From: Gracilimonas tropica DSM 19535 | Lineage (GTDB): Bacteria > Bacteroidota > Rhodothermia > Balneolales > Balneolaceae | DNA: 64,000 nucleotides | NCBI RefSeq assembly: GCF_000375425.1 | Contig: NZ_AQXG01000002.1 | Span: 62,001-126,000, forward strand | Reading direction: 5' to 3' | Shown here: piece by piece, positions 36,621 to 45,682 of the stretch | Layout of the letters: each line of letters starts with the position of its first letter | Position numbering within the stretch: position 1 is the first letter of the stretch | Program-made: the position numbers and the translations under genes | Notes under the pieces: generated by a model | Databases searched by the model: none | What the model was told of the DNA's origin: nothing | What the model saw: only the letters and a program-made list of their open reading frames with translations

Positions 36621-37366
36621 AAGACAAAGAATACCTGAATAAAGAAAATATTTATAACCTGACAACATTATGGAGTTTGGCAGGTGAAATGTGCGGTAGC
36701 TTTAAAACAAATGGTAATATCAATCTGAGTAACATTCTAAATTCAGACTGGCCATCAAGAATTTGGTTTTCAAAACAAAGAAGCAGCATTGGTGAAGATG
36801 ACTTAGTAATAGCTTCCAAAAATTCACTAAAACTCTCATTATGGGAAGATAGTTATGGTGAATCACCAACGAGTAGTCCTATAGAACCTTTTACAGTGTT
36901 GACTACACACCAAACAGCAATGTACTTGCCTAAACCCTGGCTCAAAGATAGTGATGACGAGCTTACAATAGATTTGAAACACGTGAAGGATTCTAAGGAA
37001 GCCGACACATGGAGTAAATTGTTTGAGCAAGCATTTGGCTACACAATACCTTCCTCAGTAGTCAAGTCAACTTCCAGATTCACTAATTACTACATAGCTC
37101 ATAGTGAAGGAGAAAGTGTAGGTACAGTAATGTTATTTATAGATTACCATAATAACGCTGGTATTCACGCTTTGGGGGTTTCGCCTGCTTTCAGAAGACG
37201 CGGGTTTGCCAAGGAGATCACCCTGGCTTCTCTGCAATTACTGATCAACGAAAACCCTGAAAATATTTTCCTCCAGGCATCAGATGCTGCAGTAAATCTC
37301 TATAGAAAACTCGGATTTAAGGATCAATTCGAAATGCATACTTACTCTTTTTCCAACACCCAATAA
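36617..37366 (+). CDS. GNAT-family acetyltransferase
   Basis: 249 residues. The C-terminal 110 residues contain the GNAT core: GTVMLFIDYHNNAGIHALGVSPAFRRRGFAKEITLASLQ, with the acetyl-CoA loop RRRGFA, and VNLYRKLGFKD at the end. The N-terminal half is a less conserved extension that may be a degenerate second GNAT fold. It overlaps the YdcZ gene by four bases (ATGA). The acceptor substrate is unknown. Confidence 0.85.
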   Translation: MKDKEYLNKENIYNLTTLWSLAGEMCGSFKTNGNINLSNILNSDWPSRIWFSKQRSSIGEDDLVIASKNSLKLSLWEDSYGESPTSSPIEPFTVLTTHQTAMYLPKPWLKDSDDELTIDLKHVKDSKEADTWSKLFEQAFGYTIPSSVVKSTSRFTNYYIAHSEGESVGTVMLFIDYHNNAGIHALGVSPAFRRRGFAKEITLASLQLLINENPENIFLQASDAAVNLYRKLGFKDQFEMHTYSFSNTQ

Positions 37367-37388
37367 CCATTTATCAAGAAACAACATC

Positions 37389-38021
37389 ATGCAACTTTTA
37401 GAAAACCTGAATTGGCGTTATGCCACCAAGAAATTTGATTCAAACAAGAAACTATCACCTAATGATCTATCGAAACTGAAAGAAGCCATCAGACTATCGG
37501 TTTCTTCTTATGGACTTCAACTATATAAAGTTTTGGTTATTGAAGATCCTGAAATCAGAAAAGAACTCAGAAAAGCCTCATGGGATCAGCCACAAATAAC
37601 CGATGCATCTCATCTATTTGTCTTTTGTCGCCTTGATAAAGTGACCGAACACGATATCGATAACTATGTCAGCATGGTTATATCTCAAAATCATGCTGAC
37701 GAAAAGGCCCTGCACAATTATGGCTCATTTATCAAAGAAAAAGTCTTTGAACTTCCTGAACATGAGACCCATACCTGGATGGAGAAACAGGTCTATCTGG
37801 CTCTCAATAACCTGCTAGTGGCCTGTGCAGAATTAAAGATCGATGCCTGTCCTATGGAGGGTTTCGAAAAGGAGAGCTATGATGACATTCTGAATCTTAG
37901 GGAATTGGGTTTAAAATCCACGGTAATTGCTCCTGTTGGTTACCGATCATCTGAAGATGAGTCACAGTACTGGGGTAAGGTGAGAAAATCAACTAAAGAG
38001 CTTTTTCATACAATGAATTAA
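37389..38021 (+). CDS. NAD(P)H-dependent nitroreductase-family oxidoreductase
   Basis: A 210-residue flavoenzyme of the NfsB/NfnB type. It shows LNWRYATKKFDSNKKLS and LKEAIRLSVSSYGLQLYKVLVIED (FMN-binding N-terminus), and a CPMEGFEKESYDDILNLRELGLKSTVIAPVGYRSSEDESQ C-terminal part. It reduces quinones or nitro compounds with NAD(P)H and acts as a dimer in the cytosol. It is the last gene of the operon starting at 34622, consistent with an electrophile-detoxification theme. Confidence 0.92.
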   Translation: MQLLENLNWRYATKKFDSNKKLSPNDLSKLKEAIRLSVSSYGLQLYKVLVIEDPEIRKELRKASWDQPQITDASHLFVFCRLDKVTEHDIDNYVSMVISQNHADEKALHNYGSFIKEKVFELPEHETHTWMEKQVYLALNNLLVACAELKIDACPMEGFEKESYDDILNLRELGLKSTVIAPVGYRSSEDESQYWGKVRKSTKELFHTMN

Positions 38022-38035
38022 AGGTATTGCTCACG

Positions 38036-38695
38036 CTACCATTGCCTAATTTTACCTTGGTGCCAAAATCCCCCCGTAGGAACTTCGGATTTACTTAACT
38101 GAACAATTTCATGAGCTACATCTTGAGGTTTCCGCGGGGCTTCACTCCCTCCCATGTTTGTTTGGGTCCATCCCGGATCTAAAGCTGAAACGGTAATATT
38201 TTTAGCCTCTACTCTTTTCGACAAGAGCTTGGTATACATATTCAAAGCCGTCTTTGACATTTTATAATGGGGCTGATGGGCATCGAAATTTAATTCACTG
38301 AAAGCACCCCATTCAGATGAAATATTAATTATATGGCCGCCTTCATTGACTGAGTTTAAAATTTGCTCAGTAAACTCGATAGTACCAAAGAAATTCACAT
38401 TAAATGTTTTTCTTAGCTCTTCCATATCAATTGCTGTTCGATTCCATTTCTCCAAAAGAACTGCTGCATTATTGATCAAAACATCAATTCTTGTACCCGC
38501 AATTTTTCTTGAAAACTCCTTGATGGACTTTGATGAGCTCAGATCTAATGAATAACACCTAAAGTCAGGATGATCTACCGAACAATGACCAGTCGTTGAT
38601 GTCCCTATTACTGAAACACCTTGACCATCTAAAAGTAATTTCACAGTTGCCATTCCGATGCCCCTGCTACATCCGGTTATTAAATACTTCTTCAT
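38036..38695 (-). CDS. Short-chain dehydrogenase/reductase (SDR)
   Basis: A 219-residue classical SDR. Cofactor motif GCSRGIGMATVKLL at the N-terminus, NNAAVL in the middle, catalytic Ser in INISSEWGAF and YKMSK (Tyr and Lys) shortly after, and the DPGWTQTNMGG segment. It is transcribed convergently to the nitroreductase gene and divergently from the MDR gene; a TTGAC-N4-ATCAA box (38787-38800) lies upstream. Substrate unknown. Confidence 0.93.
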   Translation of the reverse strand: MKKYLITGCSRGIGMATVKLLLDGQGVSVIGTSTTGHCSVDHPDFRCYSLDLSSSKSIKEFSRKIAGTRIDVLINNAAVLLEKWNRTAIDMEELRKTFNVNFFGTIEFTEQILNSVNEGGHIINISSEWGAFSELNFDAHQPHYKMSKTALNMYTKLLSKRVEAKNITVSALDPGWTQTNMGGSEAPRKPQDVAHEIVQLSKSEVPTGGFWHQGKIRQW

Positions 38696-38786
38696 GGTTT
38701 ACTTTTGAATTAAAATTTCAATTAACACCCCGATCATTGATCATAAGAGGTTTTGAAGAAAATCTGATTACTACCTAACTATAACA

Positions 38787-38800
38787 TTGACTAAGATCAA
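38787..38800. promoter_or_regulatory. Additional Crp/Fnr-type box
   Basis: TTGACTAAGATCAA, an imperfect inverted repeat, 92 bp upstream of the SDR start and 44 bp from the better box at 38831. No good -7 element is seen at the standard spacing. Confidence 0.4.
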
Positions 38801-38830
38801 TTTCACAGGCGAAGATTTTATTCTTACTTA

Positions 38831-38874
38831 TTGACTTAAGTCAATGAAACAACTTTGATAGTTCTTTAATCTTG
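38831..38874 (+). promoter_or_regulatory. Crp/Fnr-type box and -7 element, promoter of the MDR dehydrogenase operon
   Basis: TTGACTTAAGTCAA is a perfect 14-bp palindrome at 38831-38844, followed after 22 bases by TAATCTTG (38867-38874). ATG at 38906. Confidence 0.65.
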
Positions 38875-38905
38875 CTCAACACTGTAATACTAACGGAGAA
38901 CAATT

Positions 38906-39874
38906 ATGAAAGCTGCAATATTTAAAACCTATGGTAATAAAAACTCTATTGTAGTTGAAGAAGTTGACAACCTGATACCAAAAGACCACGAAATCTTGAT
39001 CAAAGTAAAAGCGACTACCGTAACTGCTGTTGATGCTATATTCAGATCCGGTAAAAAATTCTTTCCCAGAATGGCCACTGGAGTTATTTCTCCAAAAATT
39101 AAAACTCTGGGTACAGAATTATCCGGTGTCGTTGAAATGACTGGGAAAAAAGTCACAGGCTTTGAAATTGGTGATGAGGTCATTACTGACAGTGGCACCA
39201 ACTATGGAGCTCATGCAGAATATGTTTTAGTTACAGATAAGGACCCCATCGTTCGCAAACCCAAATATCTGTCTTTCAAAGAAGCAGGTGCTATTTCATA
39301 TGGCTCCCTAACTGCCCTACCTTTTTTACGGGACCATGGAAAAATCAAGGAAGGTGACCGGGTACTGATTATCGGAGCCTCGGGAAGCGTGGGTACGTAT
39401 GCCGTCCAATTAGCAAAATATTACGGAGCAGAAGTTACTGCAGTATGTAGTTCCCAAAATGCACTCTTGGTTAAATCTTTGGGTGCAGACAGGATTATTG
39501 ATTATCGGAAAACACCTATAAAAGACATCCATAGCCGGTACGATATCATATTTGATACGGTTGGAAAGTATTCCATTGCTAAAACAAAGCATTTGTTAAC
39601 CCCTAAAGGACGATACTTGACGACCATACTCAGCCTGCGCTCTGTCTTCGATATGCTAAGAACCGGACGAAGCAAACAGAAAAGCATTCTCGCTTTAACC
39701 GGACTCAGAAAAAACAAAGAAAAAACGGATGACCTGAGATTAATAACTGAGCTTTTCAAAAACCATAAGCTCAGGGCAGTCATTGATAAAGAATTCACCT
39801 TAGACACAATCAACAAAGCTTTTGATTATGTAGCTCAGGGGCACAAAACAGGTAATGTGGTCATTACTTTTTAA
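38906..39874 (+). CDS. NAD(P)-dependent MDR dehydrogenase / quinone oxidoreductase
   Basis: A 322-residue medium-chain dehydrogenase of the zinc-free quinone reductase type: N-terminal GroES-like domain (MKAAIFKTYGNKNSIVVEEVD, GTELSGVVE) and a Rossmann domain with VLIIGASGSVGTYAVQLAKYYGAEVTAVCS. The C-terminus ends AQGHKTGNVVITF as usual. The zinc ligands of alcohol dehydrogenases are absent. It should reduce quinones or enals with NAD(P)H. It starts an operon with a DUF4386 protein and an alpha/beta hydrolase. Confidence 0.92.
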   Translation: MKAAIFKTYGNKNSIVVEEVDNLIPKDHEILIKVKATTVTAVDAIFRSGKKFFPRMATGVISPKIKTLGTELSGVVEMTGKKVTGFEIGDEVITDSGTNYGAHAEYVLVTDKDPIVRKPKYLSFKEAGAISYGSLTALPFLRDHGKIKEGDRVLIIGASGSVGTYAVQLAKYYGAEVTAVCSSQNALLVKSLGADRIIDYRKTPIKDIHSRYDIIFDTVGKYSIAKTKHLLTPKGRYLTTILSLRSVFDMLRTGRSKQKSILALTGLRKNKEKTDDLRLITELFKNHKLRAVIDKEFTLDTINKAFDYVAQGHKTGNVVITF

Positions 39875-39900
39875 GCTTAACAATACTAATGGAGATCAAA

Positions 39901-40593
39901 ATGGAATCAACGAATTTTAAAAAACTAGCCCGAATAACCGGTTTTTTATACCTACTCATTATTGTATGTGCCGGATTCAGTCAGGGTGCCGTACGTGAGA
40001 TGTTGATTGTTGCCGGAAACGCAGGTGCTACCACTCAAAATATATTAGATAATGCTTTTCTGTTTAAAGCAGGACTTATGACAGACCTCATTGCTTTTTT
40101 GAGTGATACCGGTGTTTCCGTGTTGCTTTATATCCTGCTAAAACCGGTCAGCAAAGGACTGGCTATGACGGCTGCAGCATTCCGGCTGATTGCCCATCCT
40201 GCAATTGGAAGCCTGAACTTATTGAATCATTTCGCTGCACTGAGAGTGCTGGAATCTCCCGGTTTTACATCCTCCTTTGATCTCACCCAGCTTCAGGAAT
40301 TCTCACTGTTTTTCATGGAACTGCATAACATGGGCTATCTAATTGCCGGGGCTTTCTTTGGAATCCATTGCTTTTTGCTTGGATACCTGCTGTATCGATC
40401 AAGCTTGTTTCCAAAATTCATTGGTGTACTTATAACGATTGCCGCATTCGGATACCTGATCGAATCATTTGGCTTCATCTTTTTCCCGGAGTTGAAAAGC
40501 ACGTTTGCCCTCATCGTTGGATTTTCAGCAGGCATCGGGGAAATAACCCTGACACTTTGGTTACTCATTAAAGGAGTGAGGAATCAACAATGA
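39901..40593 (+). CDS. DUF4386 family membrane protein
   Basis: 230 residues with about six hydrophobic helices. The start KKLARITGFLYLLIIVCAGFSQGAVREML and the AAAFRLIAHPAIGSLNLLNHFAALRVL segment are characteristic of DUF4386. The function is unknown. I chose the ATG at 39901 because GGAG lies seven bases before it. The stop overlaps the next gene's start. Confidence 0.87.
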   Translation: MESTNFKKLARITGFLYLLIIVCAGFSQGAVREMLIVAGNAGATTQNILDNAFLFKAGLMTDLIAFLSDTGVSVLLYILLKPVSKGLAMTAAAFRLIAHPAIGSLNLLNHFAALRVLESPGFTSSFDLTQLQEFSLFFMELHNMGYLIAGAFFGIHCFLLGYLLYRSSLFPKFIGVLITIAAFGYLIESFGFIFFPELKSTFALIVGFSAGIGEITLTLWLLIKGVRNQQ

Positions 40594-41693
40594 AAAAAGT
40601 ATTTCTATTCAATATCACCTTCATTTTTGGTCTTTTTGTATTAATTATTGGGCTTATCAGGCAATCCCCCTATCCACAAAATAATAATCTAAATTCCAAT
40701 GAGATTGACCTAATCATACAAACGGATGACGTTAAAATTGGTGGTACCCTAACTCTTCCAGCTATTCTTGAGACAACATCACTAGTTATTATGAGCTCCG
40801 GCAGTGGCGATCAGGATAGAGATGAAACACTAGAGGGTTTTAAAATATTTAAAGTCATTGCCGACCATTTGGCTTCTCAAGGAATAGCATCGTTCCGTTA
40901 TGATGATAGAGGTGTTGGAACCAGTACGGGTAATTTTGTTAACAGCACAATTGATGACCACTCAAATGACCTGGAAAGAATAATGGACTATTTTAAATCC
41001 AATGAAGTCCATGGATTCAAAGATTTTATACTATTTGGACATAGTCAGGGAGGTATTCTTGCAGCAAAAGTAGCTGTGGGAAATGAGTCGGTAAAAAAAG
41101 TAATCCTAATGGGAGCCCCTTCGGTTCCACTTGTAGAAGTAGTGTTATATCAAGTTAGACAGGAATACGCCACGACCTCCATTTCAAAATCACTTATTGA
41201 AGCTGATGTTTCCGCACATAACAAACTGATGAGGGCTATTGAGGATAATACGAATATCGACGAGGCATACCATTTATTCAAAAAAACCACTGAATCTATT
41301 TTGTATGAGTTATCGACTGAAAGAGATATCGATAGCCTGAAAATACAGCAAGATGCAATAGCTAAAGCAAACGAATATAAAATCATTTATGCATTGCCTT
41401 CACTTACATCCTTTCTTTACTATGACCCTTCATGCGATCTCGAACAACTGGAAGTACCTGTACTAAGCTTGTTTGGTGGTTTAGATTACCAAGTTACAAT
41501 TGGTCAAAATAAAGACCGCATGGAAAATGCCCTTCTTAAATCAGGAACAGACTACCATTTAATAACTTTTGAACATGCTAACCATTACTTCCAAAAGGCG
41601 ATAACAGGAAGCAGGGATGAGTATGCAACACTCGAAAAGAAATTTGTAGATAATTTTTTAAGTGAAATTTCAACCTGGATTCTTGCCAATTAA
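40590..41693 (+). CDS. Alpha/beta hydrolase with N-terminal membrane anchor or signal
   Basis: A 367-residue alpha/beta hydrolase. The N-terminus has a hydrophobic helix (VFLFNITFIFGLFVLIIGL). Core motifs: VIMSSGSGDQDRDETLEGFKIF near the oxyanion loop, RYDDRGVGTS, the nucleophile elbow FGHSQGG (Ser about 152), and HANHYF near the C-terminus for the catalytic His. It resembles the family annotated as serine aminopeptidase S33/acyl-CoA thioester hydrolase-like. It overlaps the DUF4386 gene by four bases (ATGA). Substrate unknown. Confidence 0.88.
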   Translation: MKKVFLFNITFIFGLFVLIIGLIRQSPYPQNNNLNSNEIDLIIQTDDVKIGGTLTLPAILETTSLVIMSSGSGDQDRDETLEGFKIFKVIADHLASQGIASFRYDDRGVGTSTGNFVNSTIDDHSNDLERIMDYFKSNEVHGFKDFILFGHSQGGILAAKVAVGNESVKKVILMGAPSVPLVEVVLYQVRQEYATTSISKSLIEADVSAHNKLMRAIEDNTNIDEAYHLFKKTTESILYELSTERDIDSLKIQQDAIAKANEYKIIYALPSLTSFLYYDPSCDLEQLEVPVLSLFGGLDYQVTIGQNKDRMENALLKSGTDYHLITFEHANHYFQKAITGSRDEYATLEKKFVDNFLSEISTWILAN

Positions 41694-41703
41694 TCTAACA
41701 GAT

Positions 41704-41775
41704 ATGCCACATTTTGTACTGGACTGTTCCAACACAGTTGTACAATCAAAATCACCTGAATCCATAAACACATGA
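41704..41775 (+). pseudogene. 5' fragment of a CHMI tautomerase gene
   Basis: The first 20 or so codons (MPHFVLDCSNTVVQSKSPES) match the start of the intact gene at 44007 with only a few base differences over about 65 bp, then homology stops and the frame ends after 23 codons. The TGA overlaps the ATG of the epoxide hydrolase gene. It is a remnant of a duplication. Confidence 0.8.
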
Positions 41776-42731
41776 AACTAAATAATAGTCAAATTACCTA
41801 CCCGACTGACTTTCCAAAACCTACAATGATATCGTTAAATAATATCGAGTTAGAAATTTTTGAGGCTGGAAATGATAATACAAAACCAATTATACTCTGT
41901 CATGGTTTTCCTGAACATGCATATTCTTGGAGATATCAGATCCCAGAATTAGTGAAAGCTGGTTATCATGTTATTGTTCCAAACCAACGAGGCTATGGCA
42001 ATTCATCACGTCCTGGAAAAGTAACAGACTATGATATAAAACACTTAACAGGCGACCTTGTTGCATTACTCGATTATTATGAATACGAAAATGCAACTTT
42101 TGTTGGCCACGATTGGGGAGCAAATGTAGTTTGGAATCTAGCTCTGTTGCACCCAAAACGAGTAAATAAAGTGATTAATTTTGCACTTCCTTATCAAGAG
42201 AGAGGTGAAATACCTTGGCTCGAGTTCATGGAAAAGGTCTTTGGAAAAGACTTCTACTTTGTTCACTTCAATAAACAACCAGGGGTAGCAGATACTATTT
42301 TAGAAAAGAACACATCTCAGTTTCTTAGAAATCTATTTCGTAAAAATGTGCCACTAGCTCCTCCCAAACCAGGAATGTTATTGATTAACATGGCTACAGC
42401 AGAAAAGCCTCTTGGTGAACCTATTATGAGTGAGGATGATTTATCAGTTTTTGTATCAGCATTCGAATCATCCGGATTTACAGGTAGTATTAATTGGTAC
42501 AGAAACCTTGACCGTAACTGGCATTTGTTGGCTGATGTCAAACCAATTATTCAACATCCTACACTAATGATTTATGGCAATCGTGATTTAATTCCAAAAT
42601 CAGAGAGTTTAAAAGATTTTGCACCTAATCTTGATGTTGTAAGCATAGATTGTGGTCATTGGATTCCTCAGGAAAAACCAGTAGAAACAAACAAAACCAT
42701 TTTAAAATGGTTGACAAAAAAGGATGTTTAA
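41772..42731 (+). CDS. Alpha/beta hydrolase, epoxide hydrolase-like
   Basis: A 319-residue enzyme with the epoxide hydrolase layout: oxyanion motif CHGFPEHAYSW, PNQRGYGNSSRP, nucleophile elbow GHDWGA (Asp114 instead of Ser), the cap-domain motif INWYRNLDRNW containing the ring-opening Tyr, and the C-terminal CGHWIPQEKP (His about 296). It opens epoxides to diols in the cytosol. The gene is clearly more AT-rich than most of its neighbours, and it begins inside a tautomerase gene remnant, so it was probably placed here by rearrangement or transfer. Confidence 0.9.
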   Translation: MKLNNSQITYPTDFPKPTMISLNNIELEIFEAGNDNTKPIILCHGFPEHAYSWRYQIPELVKAGYHVIVPNQRGYGNSSRPGKVTDYDIKHLTGDLVALLDYYEYENATFVGHDWGANVVWNLALLHPKRVNKVINFALPYQERGEIPWLEFMEKVFGKDFYFVHFNKQPGVADTILEKNTSQFLRNLFRKNVPLAPPKPGMLLINMATAEKPLGEPIMSEDDLSVFVSAFESSGFTGSINWYRNLDRNWHLLADVKPIIQHPTLMIYGNRDLIPKSESLKDFAPNLDVVSIDCGHWIPQEKPVETNKTILKWLTKKDV

Positions 42732-42886
42732 AAAAGACCAAGATTTTTAGGCGATAATTGTTCTAACCAAGCAATAGAAATCCTTGCAGTTACGAAATCT
42801 CAGCAGGTCCTGCTCGGAATGTTCTATTTCACAGAAAAAAGTTTTATCAATAATGCGCTCCAATAAACAACGAAACACTTATAAAC

Positions 42887-43987
42887 ATGCACCTAAATAT
42901 AAATAAAACACTAAAACTTGTAATTACCTCCCTAATCCTAAATGCTTTTTTGCTAACGCCTTATGTAAATATTCAAGCTCAGTCACTTGAAAGTTATGTT
43001 GATAGCTTGCTAACAGAAATGTTTGAGGCAAATGGTCCCGGCAGTGTCTATTTGGTGGCAAAAGATGGAGAACCTGTTTACAGAAAAGCATTCGGGAAAG
43101 CCAATTTGGAACTGGGTGTTGACATGACCCCGAACAATGTATTCCAGATTGGTTCTATGACAAAGCAGTTTACCGCAATTGGAATACTAATATTGGAAGT
43201 GGAAGGAAAACTCAGCCTACAGGATGACGTCCGTAAATATATCTCTGATTTTCCTGTTCAGAGAGACAGTCTCACCCTCAGGCATTTACTGAATCATACC
43301 TCAGGTATAAAAGATTTCACCAAAATGAAGACGATCATGCAGATCGCAAGAAAGGATCTCTCTCCAAAAGAGTTAATTGATTTCTTCAAAGATGAACCTG
43401 TGGAGTTTAGTCCGGGCGAAAAGTTTGAATACAATAATTCTGGGTACGTAGTGCTTGGGTATGTGATCGAGCAAGTCTCAGGAATGAGCTATGAGAACTT
43501 CATTGAAGAAAAGATCTTTGACAAGTTAGGAATGGCTGATTCCAGGTATGCATCAGACAGGGAGCTGATCAAAAACCGAGCTTACGGTTATCATGACCGA
43601 GGTGGTTATACCAATAAAATGTGGGTGAGTCTAAATATACCCTATGCTTCTGGCTCGCTGATGTCAACGGTGGATGATATGTTGATCTGGCAAAATGCAC
43701 TGAATTCTGAAGAACTGCTAAGTCATGAAACACTTCAGAAAGCTTTTACTCCCGGAACATTGGCTAATGGTGAAAACACCACCTATGGTTTCGGATGGCA
43801 CCTGAAAGAATGGGATGGTGAACCAGTGAGAGAGCATGGTGGCAGTATTTTTGGTTTCAAATCTATGGGAGTTTATTTGCCGGATCAGGATATTTATGTA
43901 GTTGGTTTTAGTAACTGTGATTGCAACTCTCCAACGGTGGTTACCCGCGAAATTGCTAAGATCGCTTTGTCTGAATTATCTCAATAA
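42887..43987 (+). CDS. Exported serine hydrolase, class C beta-lactamase-like
   Basis: 366 residues. Signal peptide ends near IQAQS. Active-site motifs: GSMTKQ (Ser about 90, Lys about 93), YNNSGY (Tyr about 182) and HGGSIFG (His about 318) in place of KTG. Family members are D-aminopeptidases, esterases or penicillin-binding proteins. The 3' end of a homologous gene is found as a fragment at 44859-44910. The CHMI gene follows 19 bases after the stop. Confidence 0.9.
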   Translation: MHLNINKTLKLVITSLILNAFLLTPYVNIQAQSLESYVDSLLTEMFEANGPGSVYLVAKDGEPVYRKAFGKANLELGVDMTPNNVFQIGSMTKQFTAIGILILEVEGKLSLQDDVRKYISDFPVQRDSLTLRHLLNHTSGIKDFTKMKTIMQIARKDLSPKELIDFFKDEPVEFSPGEKFEYNNSGYVVLGYVIEQVSGMSYENFIEEKIFDKLGMADSRYASDRELIKNRAYGYHDRGGYTNKMWVSLNIPYASGSLMSTVDDMLIWQNALNSEELLSHETLQKAFTPGTLANGENTTYGFGWHLKEWDGEPVREHGGSIFGFKSMGVYLPDQDIYVVGFSNCDCNSPTVVTREIAKIALSELSQ

Positions 43988-44006
43988 TTAAACAAACAAA
44001 ATTATA

Positions 44007-44351
44007 ATGCCACATTTCATACTTGACTGTTCCAACACAGTTGTACAATCAAAATCACCTGAATCCATAATGCAGTTGGTTTATAATACCGCCAAATCCA
44101 CTGGACTTTTTGATCCAGAGGATATCAAAGTTCGGATCAATCCTTTTCAAGATTATATGGCAGGAAGTTCCAAGGATGACTTTATCCACATTTTTGCAAA
44201 TATCATGGAGGGGCGAAACACAGATCAAAAAGCAGATTTATCCCAAAAGATAATTTCTGAACTCAATGTTATGTTTCCCGAGGTTCCAATTATCTCTATT
44301 AATATCAGGGATTTTGAGAAAGCGACCTACTGTAACAAATCAATGGTTTAA
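44007..44351 (+). CDS. 5-carboxymethyl-2-hydroxymuconate isomerase family (tautomerase)
   Basis: A 114-residue member of the CHMI branch of the tautomerase superfamily. The mature N-terminal Pro (MPHFILDCS) is the general base. Relatives interconvert unsaturated keto acids in homoprotocatechuate degradation; here no such pathway genes are nearby, so the substrate is probably different. It is followed ten bases later by an NTF2-like gene. A 5' fragment of a second copy lies at 41704. Confidence 0.88.
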   Translation: MPHFILDCSNTVVQSKSPESIMQLVYNTAKSTGLFDPEDIKVRINPFQDYMAGSSKDDFIHIFANIMEGRNTDQKADLSQKIISELNVMFPEVPIISINIRDFEKATYCNKSMV

Positions 44352-44361
44352 AATAGATTAG

Positions 44362-44832
44362 ATGTTAAAAAACATAGTCCTATTGGTATTAGTATTAGGA
44401 GGAACATTGTTCGTAAACACAGGCAATGCTCAAAATAAAATAAGCCAAGCTCACAAAGACTCTCTTGATCACACCGTAAAAGCCTACTACGATTTAAACC
44501 TTATCATTTTCCAGGAAAATTCCACAATTGAAGATATAGACAGCGTTTTTACTCTTTTTACTGACGATTTTACCTATGTCCATCCCAATTATGGAGGGGT
44601 CTATACACGGGAAGACCTTTATAATGGATACAAGCGAAACCTGGAAGATGGTGGATATGACGGACAAATTATCGATGTAATTATCGATCAGAAGATCACC
44701 GGATTAAATGCAATGGCAATTGGTCGTCGATATTTGAAAAAGGAAGATGAAAAAAATTCTGTCGGCGAATCTCAAATGACCTTATTCGAATTTGAGCAGG
44801 GAAAGATCCGGCGCATATTCGAGTATTGGTAA
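44362..44832 (+). CDS. Exported NTF2-like (SnoaL/DUF4440-type) protein
   Basis: 156 residues with signal peptide (ending near GNAQN). The rest fits the NTF2-like cone fold: a first helix with VKAYYDLNLIIFQE, FTLFTDDFTYVHPNYGGVYTREDLYNGYKRNL, and sheet strands ending FEFEQGKIRRIFEYW. Such proteins bind small ligands or act as isomerases. It is probably cotranscribed with the tautomerase gene. Confidence 0.82.
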   Translation: MLKNIVLLVLVLGGTLFVNTGNAQNKISQAHKDSLDHTVKAYYDLNLIIFQENSTIEDIDSVFTLFTDDFTYVHPNYGGVYTREDLYNGYKRNLEDGGYDGQIIDVIIDQKITGLNAMAIGRRYLKKEDEKNSVGESQMTLFEFEQGKIRRIFEYW

Positions 44833-44858
44833 CATCCTTAATTAAGGGTGTAATCATT

Positions 44859-44910
44859 GGCTACTCGTGAAATTTCCAAGATTGCGTAGTCTGAATTACC
44901 TGATTAACTA
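44859..44910 (+). pseudogene. 3' fragment of a class C beta-lactamase-like gene
   Basis: This matches the last 52 bases of the serine hydrolase gene (43939-43990) at about 75-80 percent; the frame reads ATREISKIA, stop, SELPD, stop versus VTREIAKIALSELSQ. It is a relic of a second copy. Confidence 0.75.
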
Positions 44911-44932
44911 ATGCTAACAAGAAATAATTTCA

Positions 44933-45679
44933 ATGACCTATCCTTTCATAAAACCCAAATATTACCTTTCTCTTTTAGGTGATTTATTTAGCTTCATCAA
45001 ACGCCCAGATAGTGACCCGTTAGCTGTAAAATCAGTAAAAAATAAAACCTATGATACAATTGGCTTATTCATTATAAAAATTTGTTTTTCAATTGCAGTA
45101 GCGTCTTTACTTCAATTTGTATATGAACCTAAAAACCTAACAGCGGTAAGTATGTTGGAGCGATTCAGTCCAATCATGTTACTACTGGTGGCAGGAATAA
45201 TTTTACCAGTCTACGAGGAGATTACTTTTAGATTATCACTGAAATTTAAACCGATATACTTTGCCCTCACCTCAGGAGCTTTTACTTATTATATACTTAC
45301 AAAGGCTGTTTTCAGGACCAGATTATCACTTGTTGATGAGACTTTCGGAATTAGAGTATTCTTTGCAATTATACTAATGTTAATAGCATATGTTTTTATT
45401 CGAAGAGAAAAGATCAAAATATACTTTGAGCGCTTTTGGCATCATAATTTCAGATTCATTTATTATTTCTCTTGTATTAGTTTTGCTTGGCTACATCTTT
45501 TCAATTTTGAATTGAATTTAGCGAATCTCTTACTGTTACCCATTATTACGTTACCACAGTTGTTTAGTGCCACAATTGCAGGATATACCAGAATTGAGTT
45601 CGGTTTTAGATACCCCTTATTTGTACACATGGCAACAAATATTCTATTTACGTTACTCTCTTTTATTCCTCTTGATTAA
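44933..45679 (+). CDS. CPBP-family intramembrane metalloprotease
   Basis: 248 residues with about seven hydrophobic segments. The CPBP (Abi/CAAX-like) motifs are present: EExxFR in PVYEEITFRLSL (Glu95, Glu96), FxxxH in FAWLHLFNF and a third His in FVHMATN. These are inner-membrane proteases, sometimes tied to bacteriocin self-immunity or protein processing. The gene is AT-rich. It is convergent to the Crp/Fnr gene at 45683. Confidence 0.85.
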   Translation: MTYPFIKPKYYLSLLGDLFSFIKRPDSDPLAVKSVKNKTYDTIGLFIIKICFSIAVASLLQFVYEPKNLTAVSMLERFSPIMLLLVAGIILPVYEEITFRLSLKFKPIYFALTSGAFTYYILTKAVFRTRLSLVDETFGIRVFFAIILMLIAYVFIRREKIKIYFERFWHHNFRFIYYFSCISFAWLHLFNFELNLANLLLLPIITLPQLFSATIAGYTRIEFGFRYPLFVHMATNILFTLLSFIPLD

Positions 45680-45682
45680 AAA

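Noticed and set aside
42732..42886. Possible remnant gene between the epoxide hydrolase and serine hydrolase genes
   Set aside because: A short frame (around AVTKSQQVLLGMFYFTEK) can be read, but I could not link it to any family or neighbour.
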